From Legionella sp. (GTDB lineage: Bacteria; Pseudomonadota; Gammaproteobacteria; Legionellales; Legionellaceae), in the NCBI GenBank assembly GCA_003507515.1, contig DNVL01000162.1:580-6946 (forward strand): DNA of 6,367 bases, written 5' to 3'. The position numbers and the translations under genes were made by a program. Under the pieces are notes generated by a model, which saw nothing but the letters and a program-made list of their open reading frames with translations, was not told the origin of the DNA and made no database searches. This document shows positions 1-5,716 of this stretch, piece by piece (position 1 is the stretch's first letter; each line of letters starts with the position of its first letter).

Positions 1-2
1 GT

Positions 3-230
3 CATACGCCATTCTTCAACGGCTATCGCCCGCAGTTCTATTTTAGAACAACGGACGTGACCGGGACGTGTGATTTACCTGAAGGAATTGAAATGGTTAT
101 GCCGGGAGACAATGTTCATTTGATTGTCAATTTGCATGCACCCATTGCAATGGACGAAGGCTTGCGTTTTGCAATACGGGAAGGTGGTCGCACAGTCGGC
201 GCCGGTGTTGTCGCTAAAATAATTGAGTAA
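3..230 (+). CDS. tuf: Elongation factor Tu, C-terminal 75 residues (partial, 5' end outside window)
   Basis: EF-Tu is the GTPase that carries aminoacyl-tRNA to the ribosomal A site. Only the end of the beta-barrel domain 3 is visible. It opens in frame with [20 protein letters not shown], continues through PGDN and [20 protein letters not shown], and ends [10 protein letters not shown] before TAA at 228-230. These are among the most conserved EF-Tu stretches, so the assignment is secure; the GTPase domain lies upstream of the window. The residues around [14 protein letters not shown] and [11 protein letters not shown] differ from E. coli only in ordinary ways. The gene ends 5 nt before rpsJ, which means the str operon runs straight into the S10 operon. 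Whether this is the only tuf copy in the genome cannot be seen here. Confidence 0.98.
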   Translation, partial: HTPFFNGYRPQFYFRTTDVTGTCDLPEGIEMVMPGDNVHLIVNLHAPIAMDEGLRFAIREGGRTVGAGVVAKIIE

Positions 231-238
231 AAAAAATG
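225..238 (+). promoter_or_regulatory. Weak ribosome binding site and A-tract at the rpsJ start
   Basis: The only purine match to the anti-Shine-Dalgarno sequence before rpsJ is GAG (225-227), which overlaps the end of tuf. A run of eight A's (229-236) covers the tuf stop and the first base of the rpsJ ATG. Most of the other genes here have a stronger motif. I infer that rpsJ depends on A-rich unstructured mRNA and on ribosomes terminating on tuf. Confidence 0.5.
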
Positions 239-556
239 AGCAATAATCAGAATATTAAAATTAGGCTTAAATCGTTTGATCATCGAATGATTGATTCTTC
301 AACACGAGAAATCGTTGATACGGCAAAACGTACGGGTGCGCAAGTAAGAGGCCCTATTCCTTTGCCCATGCGAAAAGAAAAGTTTTCAGTTCTTGTTTCT
401 CCGCATGTTAATAAAGATGCGCAGGATCAATATGAATTACGCACGCATAAACGGTTGGTTATTATTGTAAACCCAACTGAAAAAACGGTCGATGCATTGA
501 TGAAATTGGATTTGGCAGCTGGCGTAGACGTTCAAATTAGTCTGGATGATAATTGA
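236..556 (+). CDS. rpsJ: 30S ribosomal protein S10
   Basis: S10 (106 aa; E. coli 103) sits in the head of the small subunit. With NusB it is also part of transcription antitermination complexes, and it contacts NusG to couple transcription with translation. Clear family blocks are [12 protein letters not shown] (about residues 9-20), [15 protein letters not shown] (30-44), [13 protein letters not shown] (55-67) and the C-terminal [19 protein letters not shown] (84-102). Asp98 corresponds to the NusG-contacting Asp97 of E. coli. Val58 matches the E. coli Val57 position where tigecycline-resistance changes occur and is wild type. The start is the only ATG that fits, and it gives an N-terminus about one residue longer than in E. 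coli; the tail SLDDN is slightly longer too. The gene lies 5 nt after tuf, with no leader of its own, and is followed by a 109-nt gap. Confidence 0.98.
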   Translation: MSNNQNIKIRLKSFDHRMIDSSTREIVDTAKRTGAQVRGPIPLPMRKEKFSVLVSPHVNKDAQDQYELRTHKRLVIIVNPTEKTVDALMKLDLAAGVDVQISLDDN

Positions 557-665
557 TAGTTACCGCTCGTTTTCTAGATTTGTGCAGAACACATGTTTAA
601 ATTGATGCGTAAAATTGTCCGCTATTTCAGAGCTGACAGGAATAGAATATTAACGAGGTGTTAGA
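557..665 (+). other. rpsJ-rplC intergenic region (109 nt), no gene
   Basis: This is by far the widest gap inside the S10 part of the cluster; the others are at most 20 nt. I see no open reading frame with a usable start and no convincing sigma70 promoter. The best pairing found was TTTCAG (625-630), 17 nt, TATTAA (648-653), which is poor. There is a 4-bp hairpin TGTG/CACA (581-584 with 590-593). The segment CTCGTT (566-571) is exactly complementary to AACGAG (652-657), which includes part of the rplC Shine-Dalgarno. That could form a long-range structure hiding the rplC start, but six base pairs is not strong evidence. Confidence 0.5.
655..658 (+). promoter_or_regulatory. Ribosome binding site of rplC
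   Basis: GAGG lies 7 nt before the ATG at 666, an ideal distance, and supports the first of two adjacent ATG codons (666 and 669). It sits in the loop of a small possible hairpin TAAC/GTTA (651-654 with 660-663), which would leave it exposed. Confidence 0.75.
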
Positions 666-1334
666 ATGATGATCGGTGAGCTTGTAGGCCGTAAAATCTT
701 AGGCCGTAAAATCGGTATGACGCGGGTTTTTACTCCAGAGGGAAAATCAATTCCTGTCACTGTTGTAGAGGCTCTTCCAAATCGTATTTCACAAGTAAAA
801 AATATTGAAACGGATGGCTACACAGCACTCCAATTGACGGGTGGCACGAAGAAATTGAGTCGAGTCAACAAACCCATGGCAGGGCATTTTGCCAAGGCCG
901 GGATTGACGCGGGCGATATGATGTGTGAAGTGAGACTGGATTCAGTTGAAGGCTTTGAATTGGGTCAGGTTATTCGTGTTTCTGACGTGTTTCAGGAGGG
1001 GCAAATGGTTGATGTGTCCTCTGTCTCGAAAGGGAAAGGGTTTGCAGGAACTGTTAAGCGCCACAATTTCAGAACACAAGATGCAACCCATGGTAATTCA
1101 CGTTCGCATCGTGTGCCAGGTTCTATTGGTCAGAATCAAACGCCTGGTCGCGTATTCAAAGGCAAAAAGATGGCAGGCCACATGGGCCATGAACGTTGCA
1201 CCACACAGTCACTGGAACTCGTTCGAATTGATTCAGATCGTCATTTGCTCTTGATCAAAGGAGCTATTCCAGGCGCACCTGGCGTAAGAGTGGAAGTAAA
1301 GCTCGCCGTTAAAATGCAGAGAAGGGGCAAATAA
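666..1334 (+). CDS. rplC: 50S ribosomal protein L3
   Basis: L3 (222 aa; E. coli 209) is an early-assembling 23S rRNA binder whose long loop reaches toward the peptidyl-transferase centre. Family blocks are [20 protein letters not shown] (about 16-35), GHFAKAG (73-79), [19 protein letters not shown] (121-139), [20 protein letters not shown] (141-160) and [10 protein letters not shown]. Gln158 matches E. coli Gln150, the glutamine methylated by PrmB. The N-terminus is odd: it carries two copies of a GRKI unit (residues 8-11 and 13-16) where relatives have one, caused by a 15-bp tandem repeat in the DNA. The C-terminus is also extended, ending KMQRRGK. These two changes account for most of the extra length. 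The ATG at 666 is supported by GAGG 7 nt upstream. The stop TAA overlaps the rplD ATG by one base. Confidence 0.98.
   Translation: MMIGELVGRKILGRKIGMTRVFTPEGKSIPVTVVEALPNRISQVKNIETDGYTALQLTGGTKKLSRVNKPMAGHFAKAGIDAGDMMCEVRLDSVEGFELGQVIRVSDVFQEGQMVDVSSVSKGKGFAGTVKRHNFRTQDATHGNSRSHRVPGSIGQNQTPGRVFKGKKMAGHMGHERCTTQSLELVRIDSDRHLLLIKGAIPGAPGVRVEVKLAVKMQRRGK
685..714 (+). repeat. 15-bp in-frame tandem duplication near the rplC start
   Basis: TAGGCCGTAAAATC occurs at 685-698 and again, identical over 14 nt, at 700-713, giving a period of 15 nt (five codons). It encodes the repeated GRKI in the L3 N-terminus. The near-perfect identity, including third codon positions, points to a recent duplication by replication slippage, although selection on codon use cannot be excluded. 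Confidence 0.9.
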
Positions 1335-1939
1335 TGGAACTCATGACAAAAGATACAAACTTAACGCTCAACGTGAGTCCTGTTGTGTTTGGTTATGACT
1401 ATAATGAAGGCTTGGTGCATCAAGCGGTTGTAACGTTTATGAATAATGCCCGTAGTGGTAACAGCGCTCAGAAAACACGATCTGAAGTCAGGGGTGGTGG
1501 TAAAAAGCCTTGGAACCAAAAAGGGACCGGTCGCGCTAGAGCCGGAACCATCCGAAGCCCCTTATGGCGTTCAGGTGGCGTGACGTTTGCATCTAAAAAA
1601 CGTGATTATTCACAAAAAATTAATAAAAAAATGTACAAACGCGCAATGCGTAGTATAATCTCCGAACTCCACCGCACGGGCAACCTAATGGTGGTCAGTG
1701 ATTTTCAGTGTGCGTCTTTAAAAACCAAAGAGTTCATTGCTAAAATGGATGCGCTGGAATTGAAGAGTGCACTGATTGTAATGAGTGAAGTAGGTGAGTT
1801 TGAATATTTGGCATCGAGGAACCTGTTTCAATATGATATCTGTGATGTTAGCGCATTGGATCCGGTTGGTTTGCTTCGGTATGAGCAAGTGGTTATCACC
1901 GAAGATGCAATTAGAAAATTAGAGGAGCAGTTGCAATGA
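1334..1939 (+). CDS. rplD: 50S ribosomal protein L4
   Basis: L4 (201 aa, the same length as E. coli) binds 23S rRNA early in assembly, and its extended loop lines the upper exit tunnel. Family blocks are [10 protein letters not shown] (24-33), the tunnel loop [20 protein letters not shown] (45-64) followed by TGRARAG and [13 protein letters not shown], then [14 protein letters not shown] (95-108). Lys63, where E. coli K63E gives erythromycin resistance, is wild type. In E. coli L4 also represses its own operon by binding the S10 leader, for transcription attenuation and translation control; the leader's usual place is missing here, so that role is uncertain. The gene starts at the ATG inside TAATG at the end of rplC, with GAAGGGG (1321-1327) 6 nt upstream. 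It overlaps rplW by 4 nt (ATGA), a typical translational-coupling arrangement. Confidence 0.98.
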   Translation: MELMTKDTNLTLNVSPVVFGYDYNEGLVHQAVVTFMNNARSGNSAQKTRSEVRGGGKKPWNQKGTGRARAGTIRSPLWRSGGVTFASKKRDYSQKINKKMYKRAMRSIISELHRTGNLMVVSDFQCASLKTKEFIAKMDALELKSALIVMSEVGEFEYLASRNLFQYDICDVSALDPVGLLRYEQVVITEDAIRKLEEQLQ

Positions 1940-2232
1940 ATGCTGAAAAGTTGTTGATGGTTCTAAGAGAGCCGCACACCTCTGAAAAAACAACCGTTAT
2001 GGCTGAGAAATTTAAACAGTTTACATTTAAAGTAATGAAAACTGCGACAAAGCTTGAGATAAAACTTGCTGTTGAACAGATGTTTAACGTAAAAGTGAGA
2101 AATGTTTCTGTCTTGAATGTGAAGGGAAAGAAAAAGCGCTTTAAGCAAACATCTGGAAAACGCAGTGATTGGAAAAAAGCATTTGTTTCTTTGCATCCAG
2201 ATGATGACATTGATTTCACAGTGACAGAATAA
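1936..2232 (+). CDS. rplW: 50S ribosomal protein L23
   Basis: L23 (98 aa; E. coli 100) sits at the nascent-chain exit and is the docking point for trigger factor and the signal recognition particle. The sequence shows [11 protein letters not shown] (10-20), a middle segment [16 protein letters not shown] and the late block [20 protein letters not shown] with its basic GKRSDWKKA signature. Glu17 corresponds to E. coli Glu18, a residue needed for trigger factor binding. The start ATG at 1936 overlaps the rplD stop and is preceded by AGAGGAG (1921-1927) at good distance. A 102-residue reading frame on the opposite strand across this gene has no recognisable features and is a shadow. Confidence 0.98.
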   Translation: MNAEKLLMVLREPHTSEKTTVMAEKFKQFTFKVMKTATKLEIKLAVEQMFNVKVRNVSVLNVKGKKKRFKQTSGKRSDWKKAFVSLHPDDDIDFTVTE

Positions 2233-2243
2233 GGCAGATCAAG

Positions 2244-3071
2244 ATGGCATTAATAAAATCAAAACCGACCTCGCCCGGTAGACGGGGTGAGATTCGTGTA
2301 GTTCATCACCATATACATAAAGGCAAGCCACATGCGGCTTTAGTCGAGAAACGAAACAAGACCGGTGGACGGAACAATCAAGGGCGAATTACAGTTCGTC
2401 ACATTGGTGGTGGTGTTCGTAGTCAATACCGAATCATTGACTTTAAGCGCTTAAAAGATGGCATAGAAGGACGTGTAGAGCGAATTGAATACGATCCTAA
2501 TCGAACGGCTTTAATTGCATTGGTTCTTTACAAAGATGGTGAACGGCGTTACATTATCGCTCCTGAAGGTATTCAAGTGGATCAGGTGGTATTGAGTGGT
2601 GATGATTCACCCATTGCTAACGGAAACTGCTTGTCTTTAAAGAATATTCCGTTGGGCACAACCATTCACTGTGTTGAATTAAAACCTGGGAAGGGTGCGC
2701 AAATGATTCGCAGTGCTGGGTGCAGCGCACAAGTCGTTGCGAAGGAAGGTGCTTATGCAACCCTAAAGCTGCGCTCAGGCGAAATGCGTAAAGTATTGCT
2801 TGCATGCCGTGCTGTGATTGGTGTGGTGAGCAATAGTGAACACAGTTTACGAGTCTTGGGTAAAGCCGGTGCATCTAGATGGCGTGGCATACGACCCACA
2901 GTACGTGGTGTTGCGATGAACCCTGTTGATCACCCGCATGGTGGTGGTGAAGGCAGGACATCCGGTGGACGGCATCCCGTTTCTCCTTGGGGCGTTCCTA
3001 CCAAAGGCTACAAAACAAGAAGCAATAAGCGTACTGACCAATTCATTGTCAGAAGACGTAAGAAAAAATAA
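2244..3071 (+). CDS. rplB: 50S ribosomal protein L2
   Basis: L2 (275 aa; E. coli 273) is needed for subunit association and for peptidyl-transferase activity. Visible blocks are KPTSPGRRG (7-15), [20 protein letters not shown] (25-44), [11 protein letters not shown] (47-57), YRIIDFKR (62-69), [20 protein letters not shown] (83-102) and GEMRKV (179-184). The C-terminal hallmark is [17 protein letters not shown] (222-238). His230 (229 without the initiator Met) is the conserved histidine implicated in peptide-bond formation. The tail [14 protein letters not shown] is strongly basic and rRNA-binding. Compared with E. coli there is a two-residue addition in [13 protein letters not shown]. The start has AAGG (2231-2234), which overlaps the rplW stop, 9 nt upstream; this is a weaker site than its neighbours have. 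rplW lies 11 nt upstream and rpsS 20 nt downstream. Confidence 0.98.
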   Translation: MALIKSKPTSPGRRGEIRVVHHHIHKGKPHAALVEKRNKTGGRNNQGRITVRHIGGGVRSQYRIIDFKRLKDGIEGRVERIEYDPNRTALIALVLYKDGERRYIIAPEGIQVDQVVLSGDDSPIANGNCLSLKNIPLGTTIHCVELKPGKGAQMIRSAGCSAQVVAKEGAYATLKLRSGEMRKVLLACRAVIGVVSNSEHSLRVLGKAGASRWRGIRPTVRGVAMNPVDHPHGGGEGRTSGGRHPVSPWGVPTKGYKTRSNKRTDQFIVRRRKKK

Positions 3072-3077
3072 TTAGTT

Positions 3078-3084
3078 GAGAGGG
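3078..3084 (+). promoter_or_regulatory. Ribosome binding site that fixes the GTG start of rpsS
   Basis: GAGAGGG lies 7 nt before the GTG at 3092. No in-frame ATG lies near the expected N-terminus, and the S19 family begins exactly here (ARSIRKGPF), so GTG is the start. Confidence 0.85.
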
Positions 3085-3091
3085 TATCACG

Positions 3092-3370
3092 GTGGCTCGT
3101 TCTATAAGAAAAGGTCCTTTTATCGACAATCACTTGCTGAATAAAGTGGAAGTGTCGATTGCGTCGAAGTCTAAAAAACCCATTAAAACGTGGTCTAGAC
3201 GTTCGACGATCATCCCAGAGATGATTGGTTTGACTATTGCTATTCATAACGGCAAAGATCATATTCCTGTGTATATAACAGACAACATGGTTGGTCACAA
3301 GCTGGGTGAGTTCTCGATGACCCGTACATTCAAAGGCCATTCTGGCGACAGAAAAGCCAAAGGCAAGTAA
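3092..3370 (+). CDS. rpsS: 30S ribosomal protein S19 (GTG start)
   Basis: S19 (92 aa, the same as E. coli) is a head protein that pairs with S13, contacts the A-site tRNA region and forms intersubunit bridges. It begins with the typical [14 protein letters not shown] (3-16). The rRNA-binding [20 protein letters not shown] (33-52) follows, then [17 protein letters not shown] (67-83) and a basic tail. The length and both termini match the family, so the GTG start, with GAGAGGG 7 nt upstream, is well supported. It is the only non-ATG start I call in the window. rplB ends 20 nt upstream and rplV begins 9 nt downstream. Confidence 0.98.
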   Translation: MARSIRKGPFIDNHLLNKVEVSIASKSKKPIKTWSRRSTIIPEMIGLTIAIHNGKDHIPVYITDNMVGHKLGEFSMTRTFKGHSGDRKAKGK

Positions 3371-3379
3371 GAGGCGACG

Positions 3380-3715
3380 ATGGAAGTTACAGCAAAATTG
3401 AAAGCGGCACCAATGTCTGCGCAAAAAGCCAGGCTGGTTGCTGACATGGTTCGGAACATGAAGGTCGCAAAGGCTCTCGATGTTCTTCGGTTTACACCTA
3501 AAAAAGGTGCTCATCTGATCCTGAAGCTATTGGAATCTGCCATTGCTAATGCAGAGAACAATGACGGTGCTGATATCGACGAACTTAAAGTAGGGATGAT
3601 ATGTGTAGATGAAGCCGCTTCTCTGAAGCGTATTAGTCCGCGTGCTAAGGGTCGTGCCAATCGCATCACCAAGCGCACCTGCCATATCACCATTAAAGTG
3701 TCTGACGAGGAATAA
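3380..3715 (+). CDS. rplV: 50S ribosomal protein L22
   Basis: L22 (111 aa; E. coli 110) touches all 23S rRNA domains, and its beta-hairpin forms part of the exit-tunnel constriction together with L4. The sequence shows [13 protein letters not shown] (13-25), the block [20 protein letters not shown] (51-70) and the hairpin [20 protein letters not shown] (77-96), followed by [15 protein letters not shown] at 82-84 matches E. coli MKR 82-84, whose deletion gives erythromycin resistance; no deletion is present here. The ATG at 3380 has GAGG (3371-3374) 5 nt upstream, right after the rpsS stop. rpsC starts 3 nt after the stop, so the two are probably translationally coupled. Confidence 0.98.
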   Translation: MEVTAKLKAAPMSAQKARLVADMVRNMKVAKALDVLRFTPKKGAHLILKLLESAIANAENNDGADIDELKVGMICVDEAASLKRISPRAKGRANRITKRTCHITIKVSDEE

Positions 3716-3718
3716 GCC

Positions 3719-4375
3719 ATGGGACAGAAAGTAAATCCAATCGGTATACGACTGGGCATTAATAAAGATTGGAATTCAAAATGGTTTGCCAATAGAAACT
3801 ATGCTCAATTGTTGAATCAAGATATTAATTTACGAAAGTACTTGAAGAAGAAATTAATGTCCGCGGCCGTTAGTCGAATTCAGATCGAGCGTCCGGCAAA
3901 CAATGCTGTTGTGACAATACATACAGCAAGGCCAGGTGTTTTGATTGGTAAGAAAGGTGGCGGGATAGAGGCCTTGCGCGCTGAGATTGCCGCACAATTG
4001 GGTGTTCCTGTTCATCTGAACATTGAAGAAGTTCGTAAGCCTGAGTTGGACTCAACCTTGGTCGCTGAAGGGATTGCGCAGCAGCTAGAACAGCGCGTTA
4101 TGTTCCGTCGTGCCATGAAGCGAGCTGTTCAGACCGCAATGAAGGCGGGTGCCAAGGGCATCAAAATTTGTGTCAGCGGCCGGCTGGGTGGCGCTGAGAT
4201 CGCGCGCAGCGAATGGTATCGTGAAGGGCGTGTTCCTTTACATACGTTCCGTGCGGATATTGATTATGGCACGGCTGAATCCAAAACAACCTACGGAATT
4301 ATTGGGGTTAAAGTTTGGATTTTCAAGGGCGAAACCATTCCACAGAAAAGTCGTCCTGTTGACAGCGGCAAGTGA
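3719..4375 (+). CDS. rpsC: 30S ribosomal protein S3
   Basis: S3 (218 aa; E. coli 233) lies at the mRNA entry channel, where it contributes to unwinding of mRNA structure. It opens with [14 protein letters not shown] (1-14). The KH domain follows, with [20 protein letters not shown] (65-84) carrying the GKKG loop, then EEVRKPELD (103-111). The basic helix [10 protein letters not shown] (128-137) holds Arg130, Arg131 and Lys134, equivalent to E. coli R131, R132 and K135 of the helicase site. The C-terminal domain has [20 protein letters not shown] and [16 protein letters not shown]. The shorter length comes from a truncated flexible C-terminal tail, which varies widely in this family, so I do not read it as damage. 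The Shine-Dalgarno GAGGA (3707-3711) lies inside the end of rplV. The base composition around 3940-4260 is visibly richer in G+C than elsewhere. Confidence 0.98.
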   Translation: MGQKVNPIGIRLGINKDWNSKWFANRNYAQLLNQDINLRKYLKKKLMSAAVSRIQIERPANNAVVTIHTARPGVLIGKKGGGIEALRAEIAAQLGVPVHLNIEEVRKPELDSTLVAEGIAQQLEQRVMFRRAMKRAVQTAMKAGAKGIKICVSGRLGGAEIARSEWYREGRVPLHTFRADIDYGTAESKTTYGIIGVKVWIFKGETIPQKSRPVDSGK

Positions 4376-4391
4376 GTGAGGATTTACAATT

Positions 4392-4805
4392 ATGTTACAG
4401 CCAAAACGTACAAAATATCGTAAACAAATGAAAGGCCGTAATCGTGGTCTTGCACAGAGAGGCTCGAGCGTTAGCTTTGGAGAATTTGGCCTGAAAGCGC
4501 TCGAACGTGGTCGGCTGACTGCAAGACAAATCGAAGCTGCTCGACGGGCAATGACGCGTCATATTAAACGTGGTGGTAAAATTTGGATACGAGTATTTCC
4601 TGACAAACCGATTACACAAAAGCCATTGGAAGTAAGGCAAGGTAAAGGGAAGGGCAGTGTCGAGTATTGGGTTGCACAAATTCAACCTGGCAAAATACTA
4701 TTTGAGATGGAAGGCGTGACCCGCGAGTTAGCCGTTGAAGCCTTTGATTTGGCGAAAGCCAAACTTCCATTCAAAGTAATGTTTGAAGAGCGGAAGGTGA
4801 TGTGA
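4392..4805 (+). CDS. rplP: 50S ribosomal protein L16
   Basis: L16 (137 aa; E. coli 136) is a late-assembling protein near the A site of the peptidyl-transferase centre. The family hallmarks are [20 protein letters not shown] (2-21), [11 protein letters not shown] (27-37), [18 protein letters not shown] (40-57), [16 protein letters not shown] (63-78) and [14 protein letters not shown] (82-95). Arg82 corresponds to E. coli Arg81, the residue hydroxylated by the oxygenase RoxA (YcfD). The extra residue relative to E. coli is in the RGSSVSF region and is common in other bacteria. The ATG at 4392 has GAGGA (4378-4382) 9 nt upstream. The gene ends ATG TGA, and the stop overlaps the rpmC ATG by one base. 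Confidence 0.98.
   Translation: MLQPKRTKYRKQMKGRNRGLAQRGSSVSFGEFGLKALERGRLTARQIEAARRAMTRHIKRGGKIWIRVFPDKPITQKPLEVRQGKGKGSVEYWVAQIQPGKILFEMEGVTRELAVEAFDLAKAKLPFKVMFEERKVM
4792..4799 (+). promoter_or_regulatory. Ribosome binding site that decides the rpmC start
   Basis: GGAAGGTG inside the end of rplP contains AAGG (4794-4797), 7 nt before the ATG at 4805 and only 4 nt before the in-frame GTG at 4802. The spacing favours the ATG. Confidence 0.6.
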
Positions 4806-5008
4806 TGAAAAATTTGAATGAATTAAGAAAGTTAACCCTTGATGAATTGCAAGCTGAATTGCTTTCTCTGCGTAAAGAGCAATTTACTTTGCGCATGAAA
4901 AAAGCAAGTGGTGCGCTTGATAAAACTCATTTTGTGAAAATAGCCCGAAGAGCTATAGCCAAAGTGAAAACAATTGTGACGGAAAAGGCGGGAAAGAGTC
5001 ATGTCTAA
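4805..5008 (+). CDS. rpmC: 50S ribosomal protein L29
   Basis: L29 (67 aa from this start; E. coli 63) is a small two-helix protein next to L23 at the tunnel exit. Its pattern is clear: [20 protein letters not shown] (5-24), [14 protein letters not shown] (25-38), and the second helix with [17 protein letters not shown] (41-57), which holds the family signature. The C-terminal tail EKAGKSHV is slightly longer than in E. coli. A GTG one codon upstream (4802) is also in frame and would add one residue. I prefer the ATG because it matches family N-termini, has better Shine-Dalgarno spacing and overlaps the rplP stop as TGATG. The last 8 nt overlap the start of rpsQ. Confidence 0.96.
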   Translation: MKNLNELRKLTLDELQAELLSLRKEQFTLRMKKASGALDKTHFVKIARRAIAKVKTIVTEKAGKSHV

Positions 5009-5252
5009 TAGCGAATCAAATGGCAGAACCATGATTGGTAAAGTCGTTAGTGACAAAATGCAAAAAACAATTGTAGTGGTTGTTGAGCGAACCGTAAAGC
5101 ACCCCAAATATGGGAAAATAATGAGAAGAAGAACCAGGCTTCATGCCCATGATGAAAATCAAGTCTGCAAAGTAGGCAATACGGTTAAAATTCAAGAATC
5201 CAGGCCCATGTCGAAGATGAAAAGCTGGGTTTTAGTGGAAGTAATTGCTTAA
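5001..5252 (+). CDS. rpsQ: 30S ribosomal protein S17
   Basis: S17 (83 aa; E. coli 84) is an OB-fold protein that binds 16S rRNA early in small-subunit assembly. After a variable N-terminus, [20 protein letters not shown] (11-30) forms the first strands. VKHPKYGK (32-39), LHAHDEN (47-53) and the C-terminal [20 protein letters not shown] (62-81) follow and match the family throughout. The ATG at 5001 lies inside the last codons of rpmC (8-nt overlap), with GGAAAGAG (4991-4998) just upstream, so the two are likely coupled. This is the last gene of the S10 operon in E. coli; here too it is followed by an 86-nt gap with promoter- and terminator-like sequence. Confidence 0.98.
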   Translation: MSNSESNGRTMIGKVVSDKMQKTIVVVVERTVKHPKYGKIMRRRTRLHAHDENQVCKVGNTVKIQESRPMSKMKSWVLVEVIA

Positions 5253-5261
5253 TTTCCACTG

Positions 5262-5297
5262 TTGACACTATTAAAATACTAAGAGGCCTGATATAAT
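5262..5297 (+). promoter_or_regulatory. Probable spc promoter upstream of rplN (extended -10)
   Basis: TGATATAAT (5289-5297) is a perfect extended -10 element: TG, one base, then consensus TATAAT at 5292-5297. A consensus -35 hexamer TTGACA lies at 5262-5267, but the spacer between the hexamers is 24 nt instead of about 17, so the two probably do not work together; the extended -10 can act without a good -35. Transcription would start near 5303-5305, giving an rplN leader of about 35 nt. The position matches the known spc promoter of E. coli, between rpsQ and rplN. The -10 lies within the terminator-like stem. Confidence 0.65.
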
Positions 5298-5310
5298 CAG
5301 CAGCCTTTTT
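5281..5310 (+). terminator. Terminator-like hairpin after rpsQ
   Basis: The stem pairs GGC (5285-5287) with GCC (5303-5305) and CTGAT (5288-5292) with ATCAG (5296-5300), with a three-base loop ATA and a two-base bulge CA (5301-5302). TTTTT (5306-5310) follows directly, and the A-rich left flank (5281-5284) could extend the stem by pairing with it. It begins 28 nt after the rpsQ stop. This has the shape of an intrinsic terminator of moderate strength, perhaps giving partial termination or processing of the S10 transcript. The bulge and small loop lower my confidence. Confidence 0.45.
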
Positions 5311-5338
5311 CTGGTCGAATTTAGAGCTGGGGAATATT

Positions 5339-5704
5339 ATGATACAAATGCAGACTGTGCTTGATGTTGCAGATAATAGCGGAGCACGTAGAGTGATGTG
5401 TATCAAGGTGCTTGGCGGTTCACATAGACGTTATGCCCGTGTAGGTGATGTGATTAAAGTTAGCATTAAAGATGCGATTCCACGTAGCAAAGTTAAAAAA
5501 GGCTCTGTTATGAATGCTGTCGTTGTTCGCACAGCACAAGGTGTCCGTCGTGATGATGGCTCGCTCATTCGTTTTGATGGGAATGCGGCGGTGCTTTTAA
5601 ACAATCAACATGAGCCGATTGGTACGCGGATTTTTGGACCTGTAACTCGCGAATTAAGAGAACGATTTATGAAAATCATTTCTCTTGCTGCTGAAGTATT
5701 GTGA
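5339..5704 (+). CDS. rplN: 50S ribosomal protein L14
   Basis: L14 (121 aa; E. coli 123) lies at the subunit interface with L19, forms intersubunit bridges and is the docking site of the silencing factor RsfS. The sequence is plainly L14: [20 protein letters not shown] (1-20), [13 protein letters not shown] (21-33), [15 protein letters not shown] (35-49), [20 protein letters not shown] (61-80), GNAAVLLNN (81-89) and [12 protein letters not shown] (95-106). The two missing residues relative to E. coli fall in the surface turns at NNQHEP and [10 protein letters not shown]. The ATG at 5339 has GGGGA (5329-5333) 5 nt upstream. It is the first gene after the proposed spc promoter and is followed by rplX 12 nt later. 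Confidence 0.98.
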   Translation: MIQMQTVLDVADNSGARRVMCIKVLGGSHRRYARVGDVIKVSIKDAIPRSKVKKGSVMNAVVVRTAQGVRRDDGSLIRFDGNAAVLLNNQHEPIGTRIFGPVTRELRERFMKIISLAAEVL

Positions 5705-5716
5705 GAAGGACAAATT

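Noticed and set aside
581..593. TGTG/CACA hairpin after rpsJ as a terminator
   Set aside because: The stem is only 4 bp and no T-run follows; it would not terminate transcription.
615..648. TTGTCC (615-620) and TAGAAT (643-648) as a promoter for rplC
   Set aside because: The spacer is 22 nt and both hexamers are imperfect, with no extended -10.
946..1254. 102-codon + strand open frame inside rplC
   Set aside because: It is an alternative frame of L3. The protein has no family features, and the L3 frame is conserved throughout.
3008..3514. 168-codon open frame on the minus strand across rplB, rpsS and rplV
   Set aside because: It lies entirely antisense to three certain ribosomal protein genes. 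Its translation is rich in Cys, His, Arg and Phe with no recognisable motif, as expected for a shadow frame.
3940..4260. Locally higher G+C in rpsC, possible transfer or recombination
   Set aside because: It coincides with the Ala/Gly/Arg-rich conserved core of S3, whose amino acids force G+C-rich codons, and the flanking sequence is continuous with the operon.
3719..4375. S3 shorter than E. coli (218 versus 233 residues), possible truncation
   Set aside because: Both conserved domains are complete, and the missing part is the low-complexity tail, which varies widely among bacteria.
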